Positions 15,068 to 24,024 of a DNA stretch of 64,000 bases are shown piece after piece. Positions within the stretch are counted from its first letter, which is position 1. Every line of letters begins with the position of its first letter. The notes under the pieces were generated by a model, which worked only from the letters and a program-made list of their open reading frames with translations, was not told the DNA's origin and did no database searches. The position numbers were made by a program, and so were the translations under genes. Source of the DNA: an uncultured Clostridia bacterium (GTDB lineage: Bacteria; Bacillota; Clostridia; Peptostreptococcales; Anaerovoracaceae); assembly GCA_938046095.1 (NCBI GenBank), contig CALIXS010000007.1, forward strand, positions 60,774-124,773. The letters are read 5' to 3'.

Positions 15068-17350
15068 CTATACTTTCTGTGCTTCTACTGAGGTCAGTGT
15101 TTTACGTCCGGCCTGCGGCTTGTACCCCTTACGGAAGAGCAGATAGATGATCGCGACAGCGATAATGCCCGCTACAACCGTACCGACTCCGAAAGAAACC
15201 GTACCTGTTGCAAAGCCTGCAATGTGATAGACGAGCAGAGCCACGCAGTATGCCCAGCCTGTCATCCAGCCGATCGCAGCAAAGGTCCATTTTGCATTGT
15301 TCATCTCGCGCTTAATGGCACCGATGGCGGCAAAGCACGGAGCACAGAGCAGATTGAACGCCATGAATGCGAGGGCTGATGCCGCTGTATAGTCTCTGGA
15401 AACCCTCGACCAGATCTGGTCGCCGTTTTCCTCGAGCTCGCCTTCGTCATCATTATAATTGTAGAGAACACCGAACGTGCTGACCACCTCTTCCTTTGCG
15501 ACAAGACCCGTAACCGTAGCGACTACCGGTTTCCACGTACCGAAGCCGAGCGGTCTGAAAATAGGGCTGACCGTACTGCCGAAGCTTGCGAGCAACGACG
15601 CATCCATCGCATTTACATCCTCCGGATCGATATTCCTCTTGGCAGCGAGTTCCTCAATATAGTCTTCCGTCGCTATGGATTCGTCCTCAAACAGGTTATC
15701 CACAAGTCCGAAGTGACCGTTGACCGAACCGCATGCGGACAAAAACCATATAAATATCGACGATATCAGAATTACCGAACCCGCTCTCTTGATGAACGAC
15801 CATCCGCGCTCCCATGTTGCACGCAAAACATTCTTGACCGCTATGGCGTGGTATGCCGGGAGCTCCATTACAAACGGAGCCGGCTCACCCGCAAACGCTT
15901 TGAATTTCTTGAGTATTATTCCGGATATTACGACGGAGCCGAGTCCGAGGAAATATGCGAACACCGATATAAGCGGCGACTGTCCGAATATGGCCCCGGC
16001 GATCAACCCTATGATAGGAAGTTTCGCACCGCAAGGAATAAAAGTAGTCGTCATTACCGTAAGCTTACGGTCGCGATCCTGTTCAATAGTTCTCGACGCC
16101 ATAACGCCCGGAACTCCGCATCCTGTAGCTACGAGGCACGGAATAAAACTCTTGCCCGAAAGCCCGAACTGCCTAAATATACGATCCATTACAAATGCGA
16201 CTCTCGACATATAGCCGATATCCTCCAGAATCGACAGGAGCAGGAACAGCACGAGCATCTGAGGAACAAATCCCAAAACCGCGCCCACACCGGCTACGAT
16301 ACCGTCCTGAACGAGTCCGTAAACCCAGCTCGACTCCGCGACACCGAGCGCATCGAGGATATTACCGAATAGGGACGGAACCCACTCTCCGAAAATGACG
16401 TCGTTGGTAAAATCGGTCGCTCTCGTACCGATAGATACTTTCCAGCCCCCCATTGCGATAGCATATATAAGGAACATGATACCTGCGAATATCGGCAGGC
16501 CGAGCACCCTGTTGGTTATGATCCTGTCTATTCGGTCGGAAAGGCTCATATTGTCTTTCGCTTTGACCTTTTTTACGGCCTTTGACGTAAGTCCCGTGAT
16601 ATAATTGTACCGCTGGCCCGTTATAATGGATTCAGCATCGTCGTCGAGCTCGGCTTCGCAGGCCTTTATCATACTCTCAATTTCTGCGGATTTGCTGCCG
16701 AGGCTGAAAGATGTCACAACCTTTTCGTCACGTTCAAACAGCTTAACCGCGTACCATCTGAGCAGGCTGTCATCAACCTTTCCTTTTATCTCGCTCTCGA
16801 TTGCGGTAATAACATCTTCAACCTTGCCGTCAAAGACTTCGGCAGGAGCAGCCTTTACCGCGGATTTCGCTTCACTGACGGCAAGCGCGGCAGCCTTTTC
16901 GATTCCTTCACCCTTAAGGGCGCTTATTTCGATTATTTTACAGCCGATGGCCTCACCCAGCTTTTTGATGTCTATGGTATCTCCGTTCTTACGGACGAGA
17001 TCCATCATGTTGACTGCGACGACTACCGGAATTCCAAGCTCGATGAGCTGAGTCGTAAGATAAAGATTTCTCTCAATGTTGGTTCCGTCTACAATATCAA
17101 GAATCGCATCCGGTTTTTCGTTTATCAGATAGTTCCTTGAAACAACCTCTTCAAGGGTATACGGTGAAAGGGAATAAATTCCCGGAAGGTCCTGAATGAC
17201 TACATCGTCATATCCCTTGAGCTTACCCTCCTTCTTTTCGACCGTTACACCCGGCCAGTTCCCCACATACTGGTTCTGTCCGGTCAAAGCATTGAACAGC
17301 GTTGTCTTGCCGCTGTTAGGATTTCCGGCAAGAGCAATTTTGACTGACAT
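15068..17350 (-). CDS. feoB: Ferrous iron transporter FeoB
   Basis: FeoB imports Fe(II) across the cytoplasmic membrane using a GTPase domain tethered to a channel-like membrane part. This 760-residue protein has the N-terminal G domain with G1 AGNPNSGKTTLFN, the switch YVGNWPGVTVEKKEG, G3 DLPGIYSLSPYT and G4 NMMD. A guanine-dissociation-inhibitor-like helical region follows. Two Gate repeats then contain the conserved cysteines in FIPCLVATGCGVPG and LLCAPCFAAIGA, with TTTFIPCGAKLPI. The protein ends with a basic tail. Two feoA genes precede it by 15 nt. Confidence 0.96.
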   Translation of the reverse strand: MSVKIALAGNPNSGKTTLFNALTGQNQYVGNWPGVTVEKKEGKLKGYDDVVIQDLPGIYSLSPYTLEEVVSRNYLINEKPDAILDIVDGTNIERNLYLTTQLIELGIPVVVAVNMMDLVRKNGDTIDIKKLGEAIGCKIIEISALKGEGIEKAAALAVSEAKSAVKAAPAEVFDGKVEDVITAIESEIKGKVDDSLLRWYAVKLFERDEKVVTSFSLGSKSAEIESMIKACEAELDDDAESIITGQRYNYITGLTSKAVKKVKAKDNMSLSDRIDRIITNRVLGLPIFAGIMFLIYAIAMGGWKVSIGTRATDFTNDVIFGEWVPSLFGNILDALGVAESSWVYGLVQDGIVAGVGAVLGFVPQMLVLFLLLSILEDIGYMSRVAFVMDRIFRQFGLSGKSFIPCLVATGCGVPGVMASRTIEQDRDRKLTVMTTTFIPCGAKLPIIGLIAGAIFGQSPLISVFAYFLGLGSVVISGIILKKFKAFAGEPAPFVMELPAYHAIAVKNVLRATWERGWSFIKRAGSVILISSIFIWFLSACGSVNGHFGLVDNLFEDESIATEDYIEELAAKRNIDPEDVNAMDASLLASFGSTVSPIFRPLGFGTWKPVVATVTGLVAKEEVVSTFGVLYNYNDDEGELEENGDQIWSRVSRDYTAASALAFMAFNLLCAPCFAAIGAIKREMNNAKWTFAAIGWMTGWAYCVALLVYHIAGFATGTVSFGVGTVVAGIIAVAIIYLLFRKGYKPQAGRKTLTSVEAQKV

Positions 17351-17365
17351 ATGTTTTCCCCTCCC

Positions 17366-17587
17366 TTATTGCACTTCAATTATCCCGGCATCCGCCTTGC
17401 GCACCGAGAGTTCGTAATTCCTGATATTGAGTTCCATCGGATCCCCTAACGGAGCCACCTTTCTGACATAGACCTCTACGCCCTTTGTCAGACCCATATC
17501 CATAATTCTCCTCTTGACAGGGCCGTCTCCATGGATCTTTACTACGCGCGCCGTCTGTCCGACATGCACGTCACGCAATGTTTTCAT
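17366..17587 (-). CDS. feoA: FeoA family protein (second copy)
   Basis: The 73-residue SH3-like protein starts MKTLRDVHVGQTARVVKIHG at the ATG at 17587 (GAGGAGG site); the frame is open ten codons further upstream without similarity. RRIMDMGLTKGVEVYVRKVAPLGDPMELNIRNYELSVRKADA is the FeoA core, including the DMGL turn. FeoA proteins are small cytoplasmic partners of FeoB and needed for full Fe(II) uptake. It lies directly before feoB and 16 nt after another feoA. Confidence 0.92.
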   Translation of the reverse strand: MKTLRDVHVGQTARVVKIHGDGPVKRRIMDMGLTKGVEVYVRKVAPLGDPMELNIRNYELSVRKADAGIIEVQ

Positions 17588-17603
17588 TTCGTCCTCCTCT
17601 ATA

Positions 17604-17822
17604 CTAAATATGCACAAGAATCTTACTCGCCATCTGTGATGTTATTGCGAGTTTGGAATTCCTTACATTGACTATCAAATTGCCGCCGTCCCGCTGTACT
17701 ATGCTCACAACGGCACCTTCCGTAAAGCCAAGATCGGCAAGATGCCGTTTCACTGCCCCTTGCCCTCCTACTTTTATGACGGTACATTCCCTCCCGGGAT
17801 CCACCATTGTAATAGGCATCAT
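17604..17822 (-). CDS. feoA: FeoA family protein (first copy)
   Basis: The 72-residue protein has the same FeoA fold as its neighbour: GQGAVKRHLADLGFTEGAVV, then NLIVNVRNSKLAITSQMASK, an SH3-like barrel. It is the first gene of the iron operon, after a GAGGAGGAGAG site. It differs clearly from the second FeoA, so the pair is an old duplication, which is common in Firmicute feo operons and suggests distinct partners. Confidence 0.92.
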   Translation of the reverse strand: MMPITMVDPGRECTVIKVGGQGAVKRHLADLGFTEGAVVSIVQRDGGNLIVNVRNSKLAITSQMASKILVHI

Positions 17823-17839
17823 TACTCTCCTCCTCTTCG

Positions 17840-17875
17840 AACCTTAGTTTAATACGGCTAACTTAGGTTTGTCAA
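17840..17875 (-). promoter_or_regulatory. feo promoter overlapped by a DtxR/IdeR-like inverted repeat
   Basis: On the minus strand a perfect -35 TTGACA (17870-17875) is followed at 15-17 nt by a weaker -10 (TATTAA or TTAAAC, near 17847-17854). Between and over them lies a 10-bp inverted repeat, AACCTTAGTT (17840-17849) and AACTTAGGTT (17860-17869), with one mismatched pair. The TTAG/CTAA half-sites resemble iron-responsive DtxR-family operators. Binding would block the promoter when iron is plentiful. This is inference: no regulator gene is in the window. Confidence 0.55.
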
Positions 17876-17887
17876 GATTTATTCAAT

Positions 17888-17914
17888 AAAAAAGCGCTCC
17901 CTGTCGGGGAGCGC
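17888..17914 (-). terminator. Strong rho-independent terminator of the opp operon
   Basis: GCGCTCCC (17894-17901), a short loop and GGGAGCGC form an 8-bp GC-rich stem, followed on the minus strand by TTTTTT and TATT. It lies about 40 nt past the stop of the binding-protein gene. A T-run of five on the plus side means that it may also work in reverse for the feo promoter region. Confidence 0.85.
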
Positions 17915-17954
17915 AATTTTTCGCTACGAATTCATTTTATGCCGTAACAGAGTA

Positions 17955-19730
17955 TTATCTTCCGAACTGGCAGTCGTTGTTGCCCGATTCGGTTGCCCAC
18001 ATTTCGAGCATGTTGATCGGGTCGTTGAAGTCGGCAAGCCAGCCTTCACGTGCAAAGTCGAAGTGGCCCTGTTTTCTCTCATCGAGGAATACATTCCACT
18101 CACGAGTATCTATCGTCATCTTGATTCCGACCTCACCTAAATCCTGCTGCATAGACTCGGCAATCGCAATGTGGCCTGTACCGTCATTCGTCAGATATGT
18201 GACATTGATCGGTGTGGAAGAATCGAGCAGACCGTCAGCGGTAAACTTGTAGCCTGCGGACTCGAGCAGCTTCCTCGCTTCTTCTACGCACTCATCGGAT
18301 TTCTCGGACGGATAGTATCCGATCGAATCCTTATCAGGGAATGTATATTTATCGGTGTTTTTCTTGAATATACCTCCCTGGCCGTCAGCCATTCCCTCAG
18401 GTACGAACGATGTAGCGATCTTCTGGCCCGTCTGACCTACCGTATCTATTATGTAATTACGGTCGATAAGAAGAGAAAATGCCTTCCTCATGGCGATGGC
18501 CTGCTCGACCGTCTTGCCCTCGAACAGCTTGCTGTTTACGTTGAAGGCGGCATAATATGTTCCGAGGTTATCGATGACATGGAACTCAGGGTCATTCTTC
18601 AAATTAGGAACTTCGTTTGTAGGAACAGTATCGGCATAATCGAGGTTACCCGACTGATAAGCCGCAAAGATAGCCGTGTCATCGGCGCTGAGCATGAAAT
18701 CGATCTGATTGATCTTGACCTCTTCCGCTCTGTAATAATTAGGGTTCTTTGTGAGAACCATCGACTCATTGTGCTTCCACTCGGACACGGTGTAAGCACC
18801 GTTTGTGACAAAGCCCGCTTCGGCTGCCCATGAGCCCGGGTTTGTCTGCCAATCGGAAGCAGCCTCTACCTGAGCCTGCGGAACAGGAAGGTATGCAGGG
18901 AATGCGCACAGGTCGAGGAAGTAAGCGCAAGGAGCTTTGAGCACTACCGTGAGCTTGTTTCCGTCAGCCTTTACGTTGAGCGTTCCGTCATCATTTCTGG
19001 CTATAATGTCGAACATGTACTGATAGTCGGCAGCCGTAAGGTCAGCAGCGACGCGGTTCCATGAATATACGAAATCAGCCGTCGTGACAGGAGTTCCGTC
19101 CGACCACTTGAGTCCGCCCTGAAGCGTGAAGGTGTACGTAAGGCCGTCATCCGACAGCGTGTACGGATTGCTGTGGTCAGCGAGATCCGGCTGGAGATTT
19201 CCTTCCGCATCATACGTATAAAGACCTGCGAATAGGTTTACGCACATGCATGCTCCATCTACGGACGAATTGAGCGCAGGGTCGATCTTTGCAGGCTCGG
19301 AAGCCAGATTAACCTTGAGCACGTCTCTCGGGCATGACGCAAACTGGAACCATTTGAATCCGAAAAGGTTTGCATAGATACCGGTCACATCCGATTTCTG
19401 CATGTACAGATCGTTATAGTAATAGATAGGAATAATGGCTCCTGTCCCCATGAGAATATCCTCAGCCTTGTGCATCTTGGCTATACGCTCCGTCATGTCT
19501 GTCGTCGTCTGAATTTCTTCGATCAGGCTGTCGTATTCTTTCCAGTCAGGCGCAGCTTTATTCTTCTGCGATGCTTTGAAACTCACTCCGTCCGGTGTAG
19601 GATAGAGTTTGGATTCATAAACGTCAGAAGAACCGCCGCCGTTTCCGCCACCGCCGTTTTCGCCGCAGGCAGACAGCATGCTGAGCGCCATCACCGCAAC
19701 GAGAACGGTTACGAAAATCTTTTTCTTCAT
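17955..19730 (-). CDS. OppA-type peptide-binding lipoprotein with circularly permuted domain order
   Basis: The protein has 591 residues. Residues 1-22 are a lipoprotein signal ending LSMLSACG (lipidated Cys22), followed by a Gly-rich linker. Residues about 66-132 (EYDSLIEEIQTTTDMTERI through IPIYYYNDLYM to FGFKWFQFA) are what normally ends an OppA protein. The usual N-terminal sequence begins only at about 136 (VLKVNLASEPAKIDPALNS) and continues through GGLKWSDGTPVTTADFVYSW. The chain stops at GNNDCQFGR, just where the moved segment would start in relatives. It is the last gene after oppBCDF and would deliver peptides to that permease. Confidence 0.85.
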   Translation of the reverse strand: MKKKIFVTVLVAVMALSMLSACGENGGGGNGGGSSDVYESKLYPTPDGVSFKASQKNKAAPDWKEYDSLIEEIQTTTDMTERIAKMHKAEDILMGTGAIIPIYYYNDLYMQKSDVTGIYANLFGFKWFQFASCPRDVLKVNLASEPAKIDPALNSSVDGACMCVNLFAGLYTYDAEGNLQPDLADHSNPYTLSDDGLTYTFTLQGGLKWSDGTPVTTADFVYSWNRVAADLTAADYQYMFDIIARNDDGTLNVKADGNKLTVVLKAPCAYFLDLCAFPAYLPVPQAQVEAASDWQTNPGSWAAEAGFVTNGAYTVSEWKHNESMVLTKNPNYYRAEEVKINQIDFMLSADDTAIFAAYQSGNLDYADTVPTNEVPNLKNDPEFHVIDNLGTYYAAFNVNSKLFEGKTVEQAIAMRKAFSLLIDRNYIIDTVGQTGQKIATSFVPEGMADGQGGIFKKNTDKYTFPDKDSIGYYPSEKSDECVEEARKLLESAGYKFTADGLLDSSTPINVTYLTNDGTGHIAIAESMQQDLGEVGIKMTIDTREWNVFLDERKQGHFDFAREGWLADFNDPINMLEMWATESGNNDCQFGR

Positions 19731-19767
19731 TTTTTCGTCCTCCCTTTAAAAATCATCGTTTGTCAAA

Positions 19768-20754
19768 TCATTTATTCCAGCAAGCCACCATATGTCCGTC
19801 TCCTCTGTCTGTCAGCTCCGGGCATTCCCGGGCACATTGCTCCGTCGCGTAGCGGCAACGGGTGCGGAATGCGCAACCTGAAGGCATTTTAAGCGGACTT
19901 GGGACATCGCCTTCCAATATTATACGCTTTGAGTTTCTCGCAATTTCCGGATCCGGAAGAGGAACCGCCGAAAGAAGTGAAAGCGTGTACGGATGTATCG
20001 GATGATCGTTAAGTTCATCCGCTTCCGCCATTTCTACAATCCTACCCAGGTACATTACCGCTATCCTGTCTGAAATATGGTGTACCACGAGCAGGTCGTG
20101 AGCTATGAACAAATATGCGATACCGAACTTATCTCTCAGCTCCTCGAACATGTTGATGACCTGAGCCTGTATCGATACATCAAGGGCGGATACCGGCTCG
20201 TCGCACACTATAAACTTAGGGTTTACGGCTAGCGCTCTCGCAATGCCGATCCTCTGCCTCTGTCCGCCCGAAAATTCGTGAACGTAACGCGTTGCATGCT
20301 CGGCATTGAGGCCTATGGTATGCATGAGTTCTATGATTTTATCGTGTCTTTCGGCCTTTGTCGTATACAGTTTGTGGATATCAAGCGGTTCACCGATGAT
20401 ATCCTCAACTGTCATGCGCGGGTCGAGCGATGAATACGGATCTTGAAATACCATCTGCATTTCCTTGCGGAGAACAGATATATTCTTGGACGTTACGACC
20501 TCGCCTTCGTATTTTATTTCGCCGTCGGTAGGTTCGTACAAATGAAGCAGCGTACGGCCCACCGTAGTTTTGCCGCAGCCCGATTCGCCTACGAGCCCGA
20601 GAGTCTCTCCACGCCTGATGTTGAAACTCACACCGTCGACCGCTTTAAGCATCGTCGTCTGCATAAACCCGGTACGTATAGGAAGATATTCTTTGAGATC
20701 TCTTACCTCTACCAGATATTCGGATTCCTGCCTGTTTGCATTTATATTACTCAT
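19768..20754 (-). CDS. oppF: Oligopeptide ABC transporter ATP-binding protein OppF
   Basis: This 328-residue ATPase has Walker A GESGCGKTT, Q-loop MVFQDPYSSLDPRMTV, the signature EFSGGQRQRIGIARAL, Walker B FIVCDEPVSALD and the H-loop in FIAHDLLVVH. The C-terminal oligopeptide-transporter tail contains CAFRTRCRYATEQCARECPE, whose cysteines may bind an iron-sulfur cluster as in DppD/OppF relatives. It overlaps oppD by 8 nt. Confidence 0.95.
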   Translation of the reverse strand: MSNINANRQESEYLVEVRDLKEYLPIRTGFMQTTMLKAVDGVSFNIRRGETLGLVGESGCGKTTVGRTLLHLYEPTDGEIKYEGEVVTSKNISVLRKEMQMVFQDPYSSLDPRMTVEDIIGEPLDIHKLYTTKAERHDKIIELMHTIGLNAEHATRYVHEFSGGQRQRIGIARALAVNPKFIVCDEPVSALDVSIQAQVINMFEELRDKFGIAYLFIAHDLLVVHHISDRIAVMYLGRIVEMAEADELNDHPIHPYTLSLLSAVPLPDPEIARNSKRIILEGDVPSPLKMPSGCAFRTRCRYATEQCARECPELTDRGDGHMVACWNK

Positions 20755-21784
20755 TATCCGACCCCTCCATGTAGTTATGATTTTTTACATTCACCCAGCA
20801 GGAGGCGCGGTGACCGTCCGCGACCTTTAGTTCCGGAGGAACCTCGGTGAGACATATCTTCATTGCACTGTCGCATCGGGCGCAGAATGCGCATCCTTCA
20901 GGCATATTCAGAAGGTTTATCGGCGTACCGGATATAGGTACAAGTTTTTCCTTCAGATTCTGAGCGCTCGGTATCGAACGCAAAAGTCCCTTGGTATATT
21001 CGTGACACGGCCTGTAAAATATATCGTCCGCAGTACCCCGCTCACATATACGCCCGCCGTACATAACGACGATTTCGTCGGCCAACTGAGCGATGACGCC
21101 GAGGTCGTGCGTAACTATTATTATAGCCATATTGAGCTTCTTCTGAAGATCCTGCATAAGCTCAAGGATCTGAGCCTGTATCGTAACGTCGAGCGCCGTA
21201 GTAGGCTCGTCAGCGATAAGTATCCATGGATCCGAAGCCAGAGCCATAGCGATCATGACGCGCTGGCGCATGCCTCCTGAAAGCTCGTGAGGATACTGCT
21301 TTATTCTGCGCGCAGCGTCGTTGATTCCAACGAGTTCGAGCATCTCAAGCGCTTTCTTATATGCTTCCTCCTTGGACGCGTCGGAATGTATCCTTATCGC
21401 CTCCATGATCTGATTCCCTACAGTGTATACAGGATTCAGAGCTGTCATCGGATCCTGAAATATCATAGCGCATTTTTGTCCGCGGAAAATCTGCATCTGC
21501 TTCTGCGTATATTTCGTTATATCCTGTCCCCGGAACAAAATCTGTCCCCGAGTTATATGCCCGTTCTGCTCGAGTATCTGCATGATGGAATATGCCGTGA
21601 CCGATTTCCCGGAGCCCGACTCGCCTACTATACCGAGTGTTTTACCTTCTTCCAATACAAATGAAACTCCGTTAACCGCCTGTACTTCACCTTTGTCCGT
21701 GGTAAAGGATGTATGCAGGTCGACTACCTGAAGCAGCGGCGGCTTCTTGGCGTTTGTCGTGTTTTTCGTATTTTCTTCTGACAT
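20747..21784 (-). CDS. oppD: Oligopeptide ABC transporter ATP-binding protein OppD
   Basis: The 345-residue ATPase has Walker A GESGSGKSVTAYS, Q-loop MIFQDPMTALNPVYTVG, signature ELSGGMRQRVMIAMAL, Walker B ILIADEPTTALD and H-loop IVTHDLGVIAQ. The C-terminal CAFCARCDSAMKIC resembles the cysteine cluster of this subfamily. OppD and OppF form the ATPase heterodimer of the peptide importer. It follows oppC by 8 nt. Confidence 0.95.
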   Translation of the reverse strand: MSEENTKNTTNAKKPPLLQVVDLHTSFTTDKGEVQAVNGVSFVLEEGKTLGIVGESGSGKSVTAYSIMQILEQNGHITRGQILFRGQDITKYTQKQMQIFRGQKCAMIFQDPMTALNPVYTVGNQIMEAIRIHSDASKEEAYKKALEMLELVGINDAARRIKQYPHELSGGMRQRVMIAMALASDPWILIADEPTTALDVTIQAQILELMQDLQKKLNMAIIIVTHDLGVIAQLADEIVVMYGGRICERGTADDIFYRPCHEYTKGLLRSIPSAQNLKEKLVPISGTPINLLNMPEGCAFCARCDSAMKICLTEVPPELKVADGHRASCWVNVKNHNYMEGSDNE

Positions 21785-21792
21785 CGCTGTAA

Positions 21793-22851
21793 TTACCTCC
21801 TGAGCTTAGGGTCAAATGCATCGCGCAGGCCGTCACCCAAAAGGTTGAAGGCAAGAACGATGAGAACGATGGTAACCGCCGGAAAAACGAGCTGAAACGG
21901 ATAGCTCTGCAACCCCTGACGCGCCGTGTTTGCGAGAGAACCGAGCGACGGCATAGGCGCCTGTACTCCCATACCGATAAACGAAAGGAAGCTCTCCGTG
22001 AATATCGCGGACGGTATCTGAAGCGCCGTCGTGATAATGATTACGCTTATGCAGTTAGGAATGATATGCGTTCTTATGATGCGGCCTGAGCTCGCCCCGA
22101 CGGCCTTTGCCGCAAGTATATATTCGTTGCTCTTTATCTGAAGTATTTCGCCTCTGACGAGACGCGCCATCCCCACCCAGTACAGCAGTCCGAATACGAC
22201 GAATATTGAGAACATATTTGTTCCGATCTTGGCTATAATCGGATTGTTTCCCGCCTGAAGTGTCTCATTGAGAACCGTAGAGAGCAAAATGATGATCAGC
22301 ATATCCGGCAGAGAATATATGATGTCGACTATCCTCATCATTATCAGGTCGACTCTGCCTCCTATATATCCGGAGATCGAACCGTACAATACCCCTATTA
22401 TGAGAACGAGTATGCTCGCGAAAAGCCCTACCGAAAGCGATACCTTTGCTCCTTCGACAACGCGCACAAAATAGTCGCGACCGAGTGAATCCGTCCCCAT
22501 TATGTGAGGAAACAGCTCTCCCCCGTCTTCGAGATATTGCTGCTCAAGCTCGGAATATTCGAACGGACCGAGGTTCGTCGCCGTCTTGTCACGCTTGCCG
22601 TCCACCTTTATGATATCGGAATAGCTGTACGGCACGATAAGCGGAACAAAAACGATCGTCAGTATGACCAGTATAAGCACAATTATAGAGGCGACTGCGA
22701 GCGGATTTTTCATGAGCTTTCTCATACCGTCCCTGAAAAATGTCGTGGATTTGCTCATTACGTCCGCCTGACGTTTCTCCTCTTCCGTGGCGGGCTCAAA
22801 TTTGCTCAGGTCTATCTGCAGGCTGAATGGTGCCTTTTTTGGTGTATCCAT
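21793..22851 (-). CDS. oppC: Oligopeptide ABC transporter permease OppC
   Basis: The 352-residue permease has a cytoplasmic N-terminus of about 50 residues, a first membrane helix (VASIIVLILVILTIVFVPLIV), an extracytoplasmic loop with HIMGTDSLGRDYFVRV, and five more helices. The EAA-type loop, AAKAVGASSGRIIRTHIIPN, docks on the ATPases. It ends GDGLRDAFDPKLRR, typical of OppC. It lies 11 nt after oppB. Confidence 0.95.
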   Translation of the reverse strand: MDTPKKAPFSLQIDLSKFEPATEEEKRQADVMSKSTTFFRDGMRKLMKNPLAVASIIVLILVILTIVFVPLIVPYSYSDIIKVDGKRDKTATNLGPFEYSELEQQYLEDGGELFPHIMGTDSLGRDYFVRVVEGAKVSLSVGLFASILVLIIGVLYGSISGYIGGRVDLIMMRIVDIIYSLPDMLIIILLSTVLNETLQAGNNPIIAKIGTNMFSIFVVFGLLYWVGMARLVRGEILQIKSNEYILAAKAVGASSGRIIRTHIIPNCISVIIITTALQIPSAIFTESFLSFIGMGVQAPMPSLGSLANTARQGLQSYPFQLVFPAVTIVLIVLAFNLLGDGLRDAFDPKLRR

Positions 22852-22862
22852 GTCTTTCCTTC

Positions 22863-23774
22863 CTATCCGAGTTTGATCCTCGGATCGACGATTTTATAAA
22901 ATATATCGCTCAGCAGGTTCATGATAACCATAATACAGCCGAGGAATATCGTCGTCCCCATGATCATAGGGTAATCACGGTTCGTAATGCTCTGTACAAA
23001 CTGCTGGCCGAGACCGCCGATCGTAAAAATATTTTCGACGACCAGTGAACCTGTCAGTATGTAAGCGAGCTCAGGTCCGAGATAGGTTATGACCGGAATA
23101 AGAGCGTTTCTGAGCGCATGCTTGAATATGACTCTCGTCATCGATACGCCTTTGGAGCGCGCCGTTCGGATATAGTCCTGACCGAGCGCGTCGAGCATGC
23201 TCGTTTTTGTAAGACGTGTTATATATGCCATCGGGTATGCCGACAAAGCGACGACCGGCAACAGGAGGCTCTTGGTGGAAGCATCCCATACGGGCAGCAG
23301 CTTCAGCTTGATACAGAATATCATCAGCAGAAACGTCGCAAATACAAACGACGGCATCGCCGTGAACAGCGTCGTCATAAATACGATAATCCTGTCCGGC
23401 AGCTTGTTTCTGAATAAAGCCGCTATCGCGCCGAGAATAACTCCGGCGATTGTGGCGAGTGCCACCGCTATTCCGCCTATCTTAGCCGATACGTTGAAGC
23501 TCGCTTTGATCGTTCCCGCAATATCGCGGCCCGTCTTGAGTGAAATGCCGAAGTCGCCGCGTGCAAGATTGCCCATATAAATTATAAATTGCTGCCATAC
23601 CGGTTTATCAAGATTATAACGTTTCATAAGAACGGCTCTGACTGCTTCGGTTGTTGCCTTTTCGGAGTTGAACGGTCCTCCCGGTATCGCATTCATGGCA
23701 AAAAATGTGATCAGGCAGATGATAAATATCGAAAGAACCGCAAGAAGGATTCTTTTGACGAGATACTTAGCCAT
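22863..23774 (-). CDS. oppB: Oligopeptide ABC transporter permease OppB
   Basis: The 303-residue permease begins MAKYLVKRILLAVLSIFIIC and contains FAMNAIPGGPF, the EAA loop DYIRTARSKGVSMTRVIFKHALRNALIPV and the ending LSDIFYKIVDPRIKLG, all standard for OppB. Six membrane segments are visible. It is the first gene of the operon and has a good promoter 40 nt upstream. Confidence 0.95.
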   Translation of the reverse strand: MAKYLVKRILLAVLSIFIICLITFFAMNAIPGGPFNSEKATTEAVRAVLMKRYNLDKPVWQQFIIYMGNLARGDFGISLKTGRDIAGTIKASFNVSAKIGGIAVALATIAGVILGAIAALFRNKLPDRIIVFMTTLFTAMPSFVFATFLLMIFCIKLKLLPVWDASTKSLLLPVVALSAYPMAYITRLTKTSMLDALGQDYIRTARSKGVSMTRVIFKHALRNALIPVITYLGPELAYILTGSLVVENIFTIGGLGQQFVQSITNRDYPMIMGTTIFLGCIMVIMNLLSDIFYKIVDPRIKLG

Positions 23775-23812
23775 TGATACCTCTTCCTTTCCAAATAATA
23801 TACATCTTAATT

Positions 23813-23841
23813 ATTATAAAGTGTTTTTTTGAATTTTACAA
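23813..23841 (-). promoter_or_regulatory. SigA-type promoter of the opp operon
   Basis: On the minus strand TTGTAA (23836-23841), a 17-nt AT-rich spacer and a perfect TATAAT (23813-23818) lie about 40 nt before oppB. No operator is evident. Confidence 0.7.
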
Positions 23842-23930
23842 TGCGAAATTCATTGAAATACCTATATTCCCGATTAAATTGAATGAAAATACAGATTTCG
23901 GTATCGTTATCACTATAATATAATAAATGA

Positions 23931-23953
23931 ACAAAATGCTCCCGCAGAGCATC
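23931..23953 (-). terminator. Candidate terminator after the copper operon
   Basis: ATGCTC (23936-23941) and GAGCAT (23947-23952) pair around a 5-nt loop and are followed on the minus strand by TTTTG. The stem is short. It is 75-95 nt past the copA stop and upstream of the opp promoter. Confidence 0.45.
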
Positions 23954-24024
23954 AATAGTCTTTCGGCACCAAAAAAGAGACTGTTCGCAAAAGGGTACTG
24001 CGCACAGCCTCCATATTTTTTTGT

